DNA of 64,000 nt from Tubulanus polymorphus (Eukaryota; Nemertea; Palaeonemertea; Tubulaniformes; Tubulanidae). Below are positions 47,601 to 64,000 of the stretch, in pieces. The position numbers and the translations under genes are program-made. The notes beneath the pieces were generated by a model. That model saw only the letters and a list, made by a program, of their open reading frames with translations. It was not told where the DNA came from and searched no databases. Location: contig NC_134025.1 in assembly GCF_964204645.1 (NCBI RefSeq), positions 23,280,001-23,344,000 of the forward strand. The letters are read 5' to 3'. Numbering within the stretch: position 1 is the stretch's first letter; every line of letters begins with the position of its first letter.

Positions 47601-48349
47601 ATTTCAACCGGCTTCTCGTCAGTTTACTCGAGAAGATTATGGATTTCAGTAATGCGAGTTGTGAGCACAAAATGATTAACGTCCTGTATCGGTATGTTTG
47701 AATATCTTCTATGTTTATATTCTGTTCTGCGTATTTCCAGATGTGTAACCCTAACCCAGTGACACTAGAATACTGATAGACATCCGTTTTGAAATCGTTT
47801 TCTATCATCTTGCAATTTTTGATATATTCAGGTTGGATTTTAGTGGTTACTACAGCGAACAGCTGGAAGCGCTGTCTACAGAAAAATCGATGATAGTAGA
47901 TCAGGGCTCGGTAAAATCTGATTCCGGCTCACGTAAGTTCAATGAACCATTGTATTCAATTTAACAAAAAGACTAAAGATTATTAAGAAATTTCTGTGAA
48001 GATGGCTGTAAGGCAAAAAAAATGACACCTTGTTTCTCCTAATGGACTGGGACACTTTGGTAAACTGCAATAAAATTTGTAGTATATTTCTATAACTGAA
48101 AGGAAAAACAAGGTATCCATTTTTTTTCCCTAACTCTAGCTAGCCTTAATAGAAAGAAATCGTTTCCCCACAAGAATGCGCCTTTCACGAACTAGGTAAA
48201 TGCTATTATGTGGGGTAACATTTCTTGTTACATGCAAAATGGTTTGGATTATATTTTTGAATGAAAAAGTTTTGATTGCATTTACAGCATCATCACGTTC
48301 AACGGCCTCGGCACCAGCTTCAATGGAGCGAACAAATAGTGCTCGCTAA
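41677..48349 (+). CDS. TUBGCP2: Gamma-tubulin complex component 2
   Basis: Twenty-nine exons join in frame to 914 residues (human about 902). They are 41677-41735, 41838-41919, 42011-42102, 42358-42547, 42824-42923, 43002-43087, 43165-43242, 43327-43429, 43497-43574, 43657-43724, 43804-43848, 44065-44157, 44283-44344, 44662-44704, 44794-44865, 44970-45031, 45148-45260, 45376-45523, 45718-45809, 45919-46006, 46085-46158, 46235-46335, 46414-46484, 46619-46793, 46909-47052, 47163-47261, 47528-47691, 47832-47932, 48288-48349. The protein matches GCP2 along its length (NVRDLDPLVYL, EKSSFEYGLVNHALSAAMRT, RYQMLFRHLFYCKHVERQLC, FALRQRMLNFVQN). The GRIP1 half packs laterally with GCP3 and the GRIP2 half binds gamma-tubulin, nucleating microtubules at centrosomes. 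Introns after exons 16 and 19 are AT-AC. The donor after exon 6 (GTTCGT) is weak. Confidence 0.95.
43908..44030. repeat. Short interspersed repeat, copy 1 (GGCCAGTTGCTCAA family)
   Basis: GGGCCAGTGGCTCAAG...GAATACCATTCTGATAAT...CAGTTATCTG...TTGAACAACTGACTTGTAA resembles 49340-49465 in the same order. The ends are roughly inverted (TTGCTCAA against TTGAACAA). It lies inside a GCP2 intron. Confidence 0.55.
45032..45147 (+). other. U12-type AT-AC intron 16 of GCP2
   Basis: The 116-base intron begins ATATCCTTT, the minor-spliceosome donor consensus, and ends in AC (GTTATAC). TCCTTAAT at 45128-45135 is a branch-site match 12-14 bases before the end. Joining at these points gives NDAYWEQHYS, aligned with vertebrate GCP2 NDKYWDQRYT. 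No AG lies at the position the protein requires. Confidence 0.9.
45810..45918 (+). other. U12-type AT-AC intron 19 of GCP2
   Basis: The 109-base intron begins ATATCCTTT and ends CATAC. TTCCTTAAC at 45901-45909, the exact U12 branch consensus, lies nine bases before the end. Only the AC border keeps the frame and gives IDEIMPTRLE (vertebrate VEDITPPRLE); using the AG two bases later shifts the frame. Confidence 0.93.
48020..48132. repeat. Small palindromic MITE-like repeat
   Basis: GACACCTTGTTTCTCC near 48026 is mirrored by GGAAAAACAAGGTATCC near 48102. A related word (GGATACCTTGTTTCTCC) occurs near 10151 in a diversin intron. Lies in the last GCP2 intron. Confidence 0.5.
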
Positions 48350-50169
48350 ACAGAATACTACTGAGAAGGCGTATTGCTGGGTGTAGCTCTGAAAGATTAG
48401 CTCACTGGAATTCTGATATGATGGTGATTATCTGCGGCAACATACTCATACTTAGAATTAAAACTAGCAAGAGAATCTCAAAGCAAAACTGTCTCTCCTC
48501 GAAAAATGTGACCGAGAATGTGATGTTATGTTGTATGAATAGTTTGGAATAAATTTGATAAGCTAATGCAGTTTTTGAAGTGTTATAGTGAAAATCTATC
48601 GATTGAAACTCTTTTCAAGGCAGATCAGTCTGAAGTCCTCTATTCGTTAGCTTAAAAAAGGATTACGTATGGATTTTCAATGCCAACGACTGAACCGGCA
48701 GTCCAACTGATACAAGATAACTCTGAATTCGGATCGGTTTTATCCGGATTTTCACTTATTTCAGACTAGAATTCCAGTCCTCTCTAGGTTATTTCTATTC
48801 AAATGAGAGAACATAATTCGGATGTCGTTTAATTCGGACAAAATCTTACGGCCATAGGTGATCCGAATTAAGTAAAATCTACTGTATACTGAAAAACATC
48901 AGTTCTCCCTTATCACGTCGCAATGGTCATCACTACCGGTAGGTCCACAGTTTTCATGAATATACAGAAGGGAAGGTTTTCCAATCAATGAGCACCTCAT
49001 TAAAACGTTCCGGGCTTAAGTGCTTTCTCACTGTACGTACTCAATTAAAGATTTGTTGTTAAATATTTACGTTCATTATATATGTATTGAATTCTGTGGA
49101 CTCTTGTCAGACTGACAATATAGATTATGAACAATTATTGTCATTAGTCAATTGCTATGCATTTAACCTTCTTTGAGTGTAATCATTGGAATGTTAATCT
49201 TAAGAATGCTTGTATCTCATTGGAATTCTCATTTACGTATGATTGGAAGATTTACTAGACCTCGAAGAATGCGTATGACACGAATGTGTTACTGGGTCCA
49301 GTTCATTGCGGAAGATCTTGGATGAAATTCTAAAGCCTGGGGCCAGTTGCTCAAAAGATGAAGTTTACTGATAGACAAATACCATACTGACAATGCAATT
49401 TCAATTAATACTATGGCATTCATCCAACAGTTATCTGTTAAACCAACTTGTAAGTTACTGACCCTAGATAAATTTTATTTTCGATTTTCATCCAGACCAG
49501 CAGTACATACGAGAGTCGTTCATAAAGTATTTTAAGAACCGTCAGAAAAATTTAACATTAGCGGTTGTTATATCGTATGAATAGGGTGAAAATTTATTCA
49601 TTTCTCATTTATGTAACATTAGGGACATGAGGAGTTTAATTACCGCGCTCTAGTTGATTAAACGACGGAGGACCTCCCAGATTTTAAGAACACGGTTTAT
49701 ATACCGGGTACATATTACATTACGAAGTCTTCAATTGCAATTATGTTCGACCTGTCAGTGATTCTATGTAAATATTTATGCAAAATGAAAATCGTTTGTA
49801 TTTTGAAATAAAGGTCGTACTTGAAATTTATTAGGTTTACCATTTTTGTTGTTTATCATACGTACGTACAGTGAGAAAGCACTTAAGAGGACACATCTAT
49901 CTATTTGTAACCTCCCCAACACAATTTGCTTCACCACCATCGGTCACGATCTCGTTGGCGTAAACGTTTTTGCTTTAATCTGATACCTTCCCGTATTATC
50001 GACAAGGTGATGGACTGTAGTCGGCCTTGTGGCTATTATGTGTGTCGTCTGGGGAGCAACGGAACCAAGAGATTCATCTAATCTCCACTTTATGCTATAG
50101 GCGTAAGTTAACTATGAGGAAAAAACATTTCACAGAAGCGCTTGCCCTCAAGGAGAACACGACTCCGAC
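48350..50169. other. GCP2 3'UTR and intergenic DNA
   Basis: AATAAA at 48548-48553 is a good poly(A) signal for GCP2. Near 48718-48895 TTCGGAT-type words and GATCCGAATTAAGTAAAATC resemble a pogo-like MITE end. 49340-49465 is an interspersed repeat. No coding sequence seen. Confidence 0.45.
49340..49465. repeat. Short interspersed repeat, copy 2 (GGCCAGTTGCTCAA family)
   Basis: Second copy of the element described at 43908-44030: GGGGCCAGTTGCTCAAAAGA start, AATACCATACTGACAATG and CAACAGTTATCTGTTA inside. Confidence 0.55.
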
Positions 50170-51381
50170 TTAAACCTCACTTTGCATTCCGCTACAATTC
50201 GAATATCTATGAAGATCATCGGCAAGTTCCCCATTTTGTATAGGTTTTACTGTCCGGTGGAGGTCTATTTTGGTGTCTATATCTTCTGTAAATATCACAG
50301 ACGATCTCGAGTCTTCGTTAAAAGGTATAACGTGATTGCCGTTTCTGTTTGAAGTGATATGCGAAACAGAAATGCCATGTCTTTGTCTTTTTCTCCAGAA
50401 ACAAAACTTTGTCGCTACATTTGGATTCCTTGTGCAGTAAATTATCGGATTGATCGCGCAATTACTCCAGACCAGCATCAGGGTTATTTCCACCGACAAA
50501 AAGGTGGACGTCTTCTCTTTGTCGGCTGATAATGCAGAAATAAACATCGCTATTAGCAACGGAAGTAAACATATTAAATAGACGCCTATCATTATCATGA
50601 CTGTCGTTGCAGTTCTTATTTCGCCGATAAAAAGTAAATTTCGAACTTGAGTAGTTGCCGGTCGTATACGTTTATCGCTTGAACGAATTGTTTTCAGAAT
50701 TGCGAAAAAGCTAAAAAGCATCATGAGTATCGGAAGCGTCTGACATATAACCATCCGTGAAAGGAAATACGTATTATTCAAATGTCTAGGGTAAAGAAGT
50801 CTGCTTAGGTTTTTCCCACACCTTGCTACAAGTGTCGTGTGATTGAAGCGGGAATTTCCATTCGAAGAATATGTAACTAGCGTCCACGGAACTGCAAAAA
50901 ATACTGATAACAGCCAAATGACTACCAAACACGCAGCCGCCTTCGACGGGGTCAACTTGGCGATTTTAGTGATGCCAAAAAGTCGATCGAGGGCGATTAG
51001 CGCCACGGTCAAAGTCGACGATGATAGATACAGGTTTAATACGACCATGTTCATGATACATGGGACATGATCGATGGGCCACGATCTAGATAGATAAGCA
51101 CCCGCGGACAACGGCATGCAGATGGTTGTTGCAAATAAATCGCTGACCGAAAGTGAGGCAATGATTCCATTTGTAATCGTGCGCATTTGATAGTTTCGCC
51201 AGAGTATTATCAATACTGACAGGTTTCCGATACACGAGAAGGCCATTATGAACAGGACGATAACTCCTTTGAACACGACACCCACGATGTTGCCCAATTC
51301 CCCGGCGTTTGACTGCTGCTGGGGACTCGGTGCTGGAGAAGCATTCAATTCGAGAACAAAAGTTGTCGAAGAAATCGACAT
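50170..51381 (-). CDS. Orphan class A (rhodopsin-like) GPCR, intronless
   Basis: A 403-residue seven-helix receptor on the minus strand. TM1 has CIGNLSVL (Asn53), TM2 LSVSDLF (Asp81), the disulfide cysteines are Cys108 and probably Cys189, TM3 ends ALDRL (DRL, 131-134), TM6 has CLLP (271-274) in place of CWxP and TM7 has NPIIY (311-315). No Asp is present at the usual amine-binding site of TM3, so a biogenic amine ligand is unlikely. The N-terminus carries an NAS glycosylation site. A long hydrophilic C-terminal tail ends with several Ser/Thr. I cannot assign a ligand or a named subfamily. The ATG at 51381 is the first in this frame with a plausible extracellular tail. Confidence 0.85.
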   Translation of the reverse strand: MSISSTTFVLELNASPAPSPQQQSNAGELGNIVGVVFKGVIVLFIMAFSCIGNLSVLIILWRNYQMRTITNGIIASLSVSDLFATTICMPLSAGAYLSRSWPIDHVPCIMNMVVLNLYLSSSTLTVALIALDRLFGITKIAKLTPSKAAACLVVIWLLSVFFAVPWTLVTYSSNGNSRFNHTTLVARCGKNLSRLLYPRHLNNTYFLSRMVICQTLPILMMLFSFFAILKTIRSSDKRIRPATTQVRNLLFIGEIRTATTVMIMIGVYLICLLPLLIAMFISALSADKEKTSTFLSVEITLMLVWSNCAINPIIYCTRNPNVATKFCFWRKRQRHGISVSHITSNRNGNHVIPFNEDSRSSVIFTEDIDTKIDLHRTVKPIQNGELADDLHRYSNCSGMQSEV

Positions 51382-53908
51382 TTTTCATCAGTGCGGCAAC
51401 TTGACCCCTATTGAGTATACTACTTCCCGCGAGCGTATCCATGATTCCATTTTGAGGGGACTCCAATCTTCGAAATATCTGCAAGGAATCGAAATACATG
51501 TTGTCATTAAAAGTCAATCATTTTGGTGATTTTGCGTAATGGCCAAACATTTGCAAAGCGATACCAAAAATTGTCCACGTCATCTAATGAAAATTGTAAC
51601 AAAGTTCCATACCTACAAACAGGAATTAGACACCTCTGAATCGAAAAAGATGTGCATACCGATAATCACAGCATTTGATGATCCAATCCATCATGAACTC
51701 AATCGATTAATTTCTCCACCGTTATATCTTAGATATCTGTTTGTGTTATGTAAAAAAAAATAATAAATCTACAGAAGTATGTAGGGACTACTTCATTTCC
51801 AATTATCGGACTACTTGCTATATCAAATATCTGTTTTCCTACAGCCCACTATAATGGAGATTTCATAATATGCTCCAACGTGTTCGAGTAAATAAAATCA
51901 ATCGACATAAATAATTATATACCGCTAAAATAAATATTGCACCTTGTTAGTAAAGCGAAAGCTTGTATGAATCAGGCGTGAATTGGCCGGTGTTTGTTAA
52001 TCATACTTGTCTCGAAAGAGCTACTAAACCTTAATTTTGGTCGTATGCGATTCCAGACGAAAACAAGCGTCACTCTCAAGTTGAAACGGATTTCTTTATT
52101 AACAATGCTACTAAAATGATATCAGATTGCTGTCAGCTACGTACGCAGTTTTCACTTACCGTTGTATTTCAATCGCTGTTTAAAACACGTTTTAAAATAA
52201 TAAACGTTAAAACCTTTCGTCCTGATTGCAGCGCGTATGAGGCAGGACTGTGCATGATAGCGTTGCTGCTGGTAAGCTCAGATAAACGCTTACAACCAGT
52301 CCGTTACCATGGAGAACATAATCCCGGCACCTGACGATTCGACGCTATCACGCAGTGTGACAGATAACGCTGTTGCACGCAAAATAACGCAACAAGTCTT
52401 GCTGTAAAGTAGACCACTGCAACGTAGGAAGCGACAATAAAAAATCTACCTCTTAGCACTGTCACTGAAAATTCGATTTCGCCAGAGAAGGCCTGTATAT
52501 ATTCACAAGAGCGGATTCAGGGGGTGGACCGGGTGAGCCCCTTTCAAAATTCGAATGCGTCGAATTCGAAAGTCTGGAAACTTTTCTTTAAAAGAAAATT
52601 TGAAAAAAACAAAAATAAATCTAAACGGGTCGTGATTAGGGTCAGAAATGCCGGCCCTTTTTGTCCCAAATGTTCTGTAGGAGGGCCACCAGAAGCCCAC
52701 ACCAATGTTTCAAAGCAAACAAACGCACACGACCGAAAAATCACCGACACGTGTGGATGAAACGCACGCGCCGCACCGCGAAAACAGCATCGTGTCAGTG
52801 TTTTACAGTGCTGTGGACTCACGTTAGGCAAAAATTAGGCTGATTACAACCAAAAAAAATCATCAAAAAATTTTCATGGAGAATTTTTTTCAATTTTTCA
52901 ACGTGCTTTCATTTAGACTTATTTTGATAAAATTGATGTTATATACCCCAAATAAAATATTTCAATTATTAAACAAATATTTCTCAATTACGGATTTGTA
53001 AATGCGGTGCAGGTAGTTACAACAGACTAGAAAAATACAAGAATCGTTATGCACATCGTCAAATACGGCTAGGAATTTGTCTAACATGTGTTGCTAAAAT
53101 CTTAAGTGTCTTAAGATTTTTTTTTTCAAATTTGGATCGAACGGTAACGGTTTTGGATGAGCGGACCATCAATCATTCTAATGGTCTTTGTCTGGGCTTA
53201 TAATGTCTGTTGTAGAAGACCGCTTGTTCAGGATGGGTGGTGTCCTATTTTGTTAGTATTATTAATTCTTACCTCAATTGTCTGGGGATGGCCTCTCCAC
53301 TCCTCACGCATTTGTGTCTTTGTGATCACAAGCGATTAACTATCAAGAACCTTAAAATTGATGAGCTTAGTGAAACAGTTGTTCGTAAAATCTGCTATTA
53401 CGATCTCTTTTGCACATGAAGCACTCTTCTCTTTCACCTGTGCCTTATCAATGGAAGCTAAAATGATTGATACTATCAGCCTCTAGTTCTAGATACTATC
53501 AGCTGTTTGGTCTCTTTCCTTTCCTTATGGGGACTGTGACTATGTAATCCCTAGTTACGTAGGATATAGCAAAGCGGCAACTTGTATCCACGTATTGGAC
53601 TTTTTGCCCGTGTTGGAATTTTTGCCCGCGTTTTCTCAAGATCTGTCAGGCTGCTCTAAAATTCATTGTTCTTTGAATCCTCGCTTGAAATATCCATTCA
53701 AATGAACTCGATGGACTGGAAATATAGATATTCAAACCACTTCTTGCTTGTATATATATATACATAAAGAAAGAAAAGAAATGTGATGTTAGGTAGCCAT
53801 GCTTCTGTTTTTGTGCCAATTACAATTTATTTCATTTTAGATTGAAAACAAGAAGAATTTACATCATTATTTGTTTCCATAATTCATGAAGACTCCAAGT
53901 AATTTTCA

Positions 53909-54024
<116 letters not shown>

Positions 54025-54715
54025 TTTTTTCTATAGTTGTAGGGCAGTCGCTGGCATGTTATAATGCCATGAGAACAATCAGATGACAAACGCCACCAAA
54101 ACTAAAAGTACAAAGATAATTGAAAAAAAATGAAAAACAAAAAGATTGACTAGATTAACATACATTCAATGGTCATAAGCTGCATATCAGACAACAACCT
54201 ATATCAATAATAATAATAATAATCATAATAATAATATGATAACAAAGGAGATGAGCAAATACCAGTGATTCGAATTAAACTACAGTAATTCACAACAAAT
54301 TTCTCCATTCACACGAATCGTTGTGTTGAGACACTGCCACAAAAGCTGTAGTCAACAATAATAAAACAACGAAAATGGCAACATATGATATTCTAATCTA
54401 TGTGCAATGTGTCAGTTACAACGTGATTTTCTGTGTGTGTCCAGTGTGCCATTTTTGGAAAATATTGTATTACGGCATTATGTTTTGTTAACAGTTACAT
54501 AGACAAGGGAATATTAGATGTAGACCATATTCACATGACATCACAGAGCGCCACAGTGTCCATCTAGCGAATGCCGCTAACCAAAGTAAAGTCACAATTG
54601 ACGGCCATTTTGCGGACAATATGACGTCTGAGAATATGTTCTATAGGGGCCTATGAAACTGGCGACAAGAGGAATTTGGATACAACTGCAGTCAACAATA
54701 ATCAACCAGGCTAGG

Positions 54716-54854
54716 CGAACTTCGGTTTTCGCAGTCAGTCCAAACTACAGCTCATTCCTGTGGGTGACTATTTCCGGACTATAGTTCCAACTTACCGACG
54801 TTCGGTTTCAATCAGTCCGCAAATAGTCCAACTAACTCAGAAAACCGAAGTTCG
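54716..54854. mobile_element. 139-base MITE with perfect 15-base inverted ends
   Basis: CGAACTTCGGTTTTC at 54716-54730 is mirrored exactly at 54840-54854. Inside, the GTCAGTCCAAACT-like and TTCGGTTTCAATCAGTCC words repeat the end sequence, so the element is itself largely self-complementary. Confidence 0.75.
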
Positions 54855-57800
54855 TGGAAGAAGAAATATACAACAAGCACAAAGAATGATACCTCTGTGA
54901 AAAACATGAACATCAATTAATCGTCAATTTCTAATCAATGTTTTTTGTTGAAATTGTAGATACCTTTATTTTTCACTTTTATTGCACATTGACAAGCCAA
55001 TCGGCACAAAGTATATCATATAAGCCCCTCACCCCATTTTAAGTATTTCGTCAGACGCAGCTGAAAGCTTATTCTCTGCTGCCCAGTAAATAATAACGTA
55101 AACATTTTGAGTGGATCTGGATTTGGATTGCCAGAGATTTCCAAATATTTGTTCTAATGTTTTCATAAATATGGTTACGTTGATTACTACCAATAAGCCA
55201 AAACGCGCATAACACAAACACATGCGTTACATGTCCAATAATTTTTGATAATTTGCTAGTGTTCGGCAGTCGTTGGTCAATTGGTATATTATTGTTATTC
55301 GGTATGTAATGCTTCCTTGAGGTTTTTTAGCAACCATCTATTCCATGTCAGTGGTGATCCAAGATATCATAACTCAACCGATAAGACTTTCTATCGAACG
55401 TTTGAAGCTTGAACCCAGCCAAACGTGCAATTAAACACTGAGTTGGGAATTAAGGTTAGATCTGGGCTTTTTGTCATGATTGATGTAATTAACTAACAGG
55501 TTTTCAATAGACAAAAATGAAAAAATTACTCATTACGCTTTGTATACAACTAATAGTTAATTGATCAAGTTGAAATGATTGTACATACATAGACATCCAT
55601 ATGTCTACATAGAAAAAAGATGACAACGATGACAGGGAAGAAAAGGACACTGGCAATGCTCGAAAAACATAACAGAGTCTGCGTAAATATCTTGAAATCC
55701 ACCACAAAAATATTTCATTACCAGCCTGACAGCCACAATCACATATCCATAGGATTTCACCGGGCTATAGTTGCATTGTCAAAGCTTAGATCTAAGACCA
55801 TTCTAGTCGTTCTAAGAAGCAGTCCCAAGATTTGAGACTATGTTCGGACTTGAGCCATGACTGTGTACAACTGAGCCCAGATACCTGTAAATATGAATGC
55901 GTTTTTTCAAAAACAAATTTCACGTACCAGTACTGTTACAAAATATATTCAATACGTCAATTATTTCACGACTAAAATATTGAGTTTGTGACCTCCACAT
56001 GAAAAGTAAGTCAGAGAACGAACATTGGGGGACGCAGAGGGGGATAATGATACACTTTCAACATGAAAAATGAGAAACGACAAAAATACACTGTTTGTAC
56101 TCATATGATGACGTGTTGGTTTGTTTAATTTTTTTGCTAAAAAGGAGGATTAATAATTACGGTTATTATCATTAACAGGACTAGCTTCAATTATTCTCTA
56201 TACAAGAATAGGCACAGCACAGCCCAATAATACAATATATTACTTACAGAACACATCCACATTTTATTTATCATAATCTATGATTATTTATTGTCATTAG
56301 ATACAAAACGAATTCGTGGGCGATGGATTTGTTTACTTATTCACCGATATATTTCATTATTTTGCACACGCGAATATTTCATTTCTAAGCTCGGGACGAT
56401 ATACAAAACCTAGCAACAGTACACGAGATGTTGAAAAATGTCCACAGAGCCTACTATCTACAATGAGAGAATGAGAGTTAGAGAGACGATTAATATGCAC
56501 ACTGAAATGGACAGGGTCGAGGAGTGTCATTATATCGTGAAAACTGAATATACGTAATACCCGTAACATAAATCTGTGAAAGTGTTTTTGATATCGTTAC
56601 AACTACTCCGGGACCGAGATCCACAATTTCGAGTTAATTTCACCGCGCCAACGATTAAACATCAGTAGAATATCAACTGCGAAACGTTCGACTGGGTCCG
56701 GTATACTGCATTCTAACCTATCCTAAACACCGGTAGTTATGTATATATGATAAGAATTCAAGCTTTACCCACAATACGCGCGTATGGTCAGGAGTCACAA
56801 TATATCATCATTGTTCATCGGCAACAAAACAATTTTTCAAATTAGTTTAATTAACTCTTATAGTACAGGTAGGAGCGCACAAAGATGAACATTATCCTGT
56901 CGCATGGATCAAACCTGTCCACAATTTTATCTACTGCGAAACAAGACGACTACCAAGACATTGTAGATATGACTTGCATAATTATAGCGTAATGATGTGA
57001 TATGCATTCGCTGATTTGAACGATCAATCTACCACAAATGGAATCCCAGGTAAACTATGATCTATGTTCGTAATCATTTTTGATTTTTTCCTTCATTATT
57101 TTACCGAAACCGAAAATTTCGAATAAGATGGGATCTACTGTATTCAACCTCAATGCCGTAGAAGTAGTACATGTAAAAGGTGCAAATCTCACGGGCTGCG
57201 CTGTTCCAAAACGATAATATTGCTTTTCGTCGCTCCATATATTGATTAATTTCAATATCTTTCGATGTGTATGTTGTACGTATTGTGTTTCCTATTTGCC
57301 GCATTGCTAAGGAATTTGTACACGTAAAGAGATTCAATTCAAATCAACCGCAGGTCGAACAACTTCATCACATATATAACATATGAAGTAGACACTTAAA
57401 TGCTTTGATCTGCTTCGCGCAGTCACACCAGACGGTAAAGCGTTTTTAACTAAATGTTAAACGAAAAATCATAAATCATCATTCGAAGTATGCGTACCAT
57501 TAGTTTTTGGCTAATAATCTTATTCCATGTAATCATAATCCGTGAAAATCAACGAAGAACTTCAGCAATGAATTGAATGGTGCAGGAACACTTATATTAA
57601 TGAGGAGATATTGGCATCGCGCACAACATAATTCCATGACTCCGACCAATGTTCCTTACTAAATGCAAAACCTGACATAATTTTCGATGAATAGACAATA
57701 ATTCCTGGTATATATACACCATATATGGGAGCACGCGCATGATTTCACCAAATCATAATGCATATACACGCTATATTGCACAAATGTGAATATTCCAGGG

Positions 57801-58177
57801 TGATAACAACAATATATTCGGGCTAACTAATACTAATCGAGGGCCAATAAAGCATATACCCCGTATTTTCGTGAAATTCTTAAGTTGCTCTACGCTTTGG
57901 CAGTGTCGATTGAAGATAAAATGTGGTACCACAAAAATGCATCTTTGAAACCCAACAACCATTGTCTATTGTCCTTCATAGGTCGACACAGAATTTCCAA
58001 TGATTAATTAAAACGCGTTTAGCAGACCTCCGTAGAAGTTAGCCATCATTGCTCGTGCGATCGAGACGACTCTGGACTTCTAGAGAGAGATAGAGAGAGA
58101 TCTACTGGTATGTCTATGTTCTTGTCAGGTATCCGGAGCATATCCTTTGAGAAATTTAACTTATCGTTATCGCGATA

Positions 58178-62644
<4,467 letters not shown>

Positions 62645-62769
62645 CTGAAAAAAAAAGAAAAATAACATGAAAATACGGTTTTAGAATAACAATTAATAGA
62701 TATTGACGAGTATCAGTATTTTCATTCTTAGTTTAATCTTCAAATCCAAGAAAAACTAGGAAAAGAAAT

Positions 62770-62917
62770 TACGCATATACGACAAGCAAGCACTGGCCAA
62801 GTGGACTAGTTCCGTTAGTCTAATGGTTAGCACGCTTGCTTTCTACACAAAACCTGGGTTCGATTCCCGTTGAGTGCCCGTAATTTCACTGTCACTTCTC
62901 TTAATCGTTACACTGAT
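62770..62917 (+). repeat. tRNA-related SINE-like repeat, copy 1
   Basis: Box A-like TTAGTCTAATGG (near 62815) and box B GGTTCGATTCC (62857-62867) with pol III spacing, followed by TAATTTCACTGTCACTTCTC. The tRNA arms do not pair well, so this is not a functional tRNA. Confidence 0.6.
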
Positions 62918-63000
62918 GGAGAACCCGAATTGAAAATGAATATATGATAATAATATACATAATACAAATCACCTGAGGACAGCTGAAATTAAAGGGGAGG

Positions 63001-63153
63001 ATGCATATAGGACAAGCTGTATAACCACTGGCAAAGTGGACTAGTTCTATTAGTCCAGTGGTTAGCACGGTTGCTTTCTGCGAACGAGATCCGGGTTTGA
63101 TTCCCGGCAAGTACGCATAATTTCAGTCACTTCTCTTAATCCTTACACAGATA
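63001..63153 (+). repeat. tRNA-related SINE-like repeat, copy 2
   Basis: Same unit as copy 1, about 235 bases downstream: TTAGTCCAGTGG box A, GGTTTGATTCC box B (63094-63104) with a perfect CCGGG/CCCGG T-stem, then TAATTTCAGTCACTTCTCTT. Acceptor and anticodon stems are imperfect. Confidence 0.6.
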
Positions 63154-63631
63154 TTGGGTACATAATGAGGGCGGGCTTGTGAATAGCATAATGCATCCAT
63201 ATTCTTCTTTCAATCAGTACGGTAACTAATTTGAGCTTAACTTTCCAAAATTCAAAGCTTTTCAAGGTATTCGATTACGATATCGAATACCAGTAGCATA
63301 ATATACTATTCACGGATTTCAAGGCCCTCGATGAACCCTGATCGCGTAATCACTCAACAGCCTAAGCCTTTGATATTGGATAGCACTAAAATCAACGGCA
63401 GGTTTGCGGAAATATCCGATTGTGGAACTAAATCAGTTCAGTTACCGTGTAGATTTATCTGACACATAAAAGCGGTCGTAAAATCTATTTTTGCCTCGAC
63501 AACGAATTCATGTGGATATTCTTAATTTGTTACGATCGTCGCGTACGAATCAAATCGTGTATTCAACTGCATTTAAGCATTTAACTATTTACTAACAAGC
63601 ATTAAGCACTTCAAGGGAACTTGGGGACTTT

Positions 63632-63742
<111 letters not shown>

Positions 63743-64000
63743 AATACTACGCTATAAAATTGAATATACATGTATTGATTCCCGACAAGCAATAGTTCGA
63801 ATAATACCACACCCCTGCATTATTATTAGATATGGAAACACATGAGAGATACCTCGATTAACCTTAGGGTATACGATTATCATACACGCCGTACATGAAG
63901 ATGAAAATATTTCGATGAAAAGTAACGCGGGGAATGGATCAAAAATCATCGCCGAAGCGACGAGCGCATTTTACATTACGCAGAAAATGACGTGACGTAG

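Noticed and set aside
51086-51517. 143-codon minus-strand open frame
   Set aside because: Overlaps the GPCR in another frame and shows no domain.
62805-63110. Functional tRNA genes
   Set aside because: Box A and B are present but acceptor and anticodon stems do not pair; better described as tRNA-derived repeats.

Overview
This is nuclear genomic DNA of a multicellular animal. The genes are spliced, mostly with GT-AG introns of 0.1 to 3 kb. The non-coding DNA is AT-rich, full of small inverted-repeat elements and long (TA)n tracts. Gene content is bilaterian: diversin/Diego planar-polarity protein, gamma-tubulin complex protein 2, novel protein kinase C, heparan sulfate 3-O-sulfotransferase, two orphan class A GPCRs and two Ly6/three-finger proteins. 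A marine lophotrochozoan (mollusc, annelid or similar) fits, but the sequence alone does not prove it.

Layout. Bases 1-198 hold the last codons of a heparan sulfate 3-O-sulfotransferase, and 3102-4133 a complete second copy. The 3' ends and about 2.3 kb of downstream DNA of the two copies (1-2339 and 3936-6509) are a recent tandem duplication, with one 0.27 kb element inserted only in the second copy. Bases 7907-18029 hold an ANKRD6/diversin gene in 11 coding exons, most ankyrin repeats being one 99-base phase-0 exon. A repeat-rich gap follows, with a 1.4 kb inverted-repeat element at 20231-21626 that carries four 154-base tandem units. Next come an intronless orphan GPCR (22339-23388), two convergent Ly6-like genes (23895-24758 plus strand, 25299-26286 minus strand), a weak two-exon hypothetical gene (27458-28044) and an intronless protein with a WH1-like domain and a CRIB-like motif (30048-31106).

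Bases 33749-40737 are mobile DNA: a 1.44 kb non-coding inverted-repeat element directly abutting a 5.54 kb two-gene DNA transposon. The transposon encodes a SAP-SWIM-YqaJ nuclease on the plus strand and a THAP-DDE transposase on the minus strand, both with intact reading frames after splicing.

Bases 41677-48349 hold the full gamma-tubulin complex component 2 gene. I could join 29 exons in frame to 914 residues; two introns are AT-AC (U12, minor-spliceosome) introns. A second intronless GPCR lies on the minus strand (50170-51381). Bases 51.4-58.2 kb show no recognisable gene. The minus strand from 62644 to 58178 carries the C1 and kinase parts of a novel PKC (epsilon/eta type, like Aplysia PKC Apl II), whose first exons lie beyond the right end. 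The genes have no evident operon-like or pathway relationship. The most notable points are the paired AT-AC introns, the apparently intact two-gene transposon, the WH1-CRIB protein without a WASP-type output region, and the 154-base repeats with a CTCF-like core.
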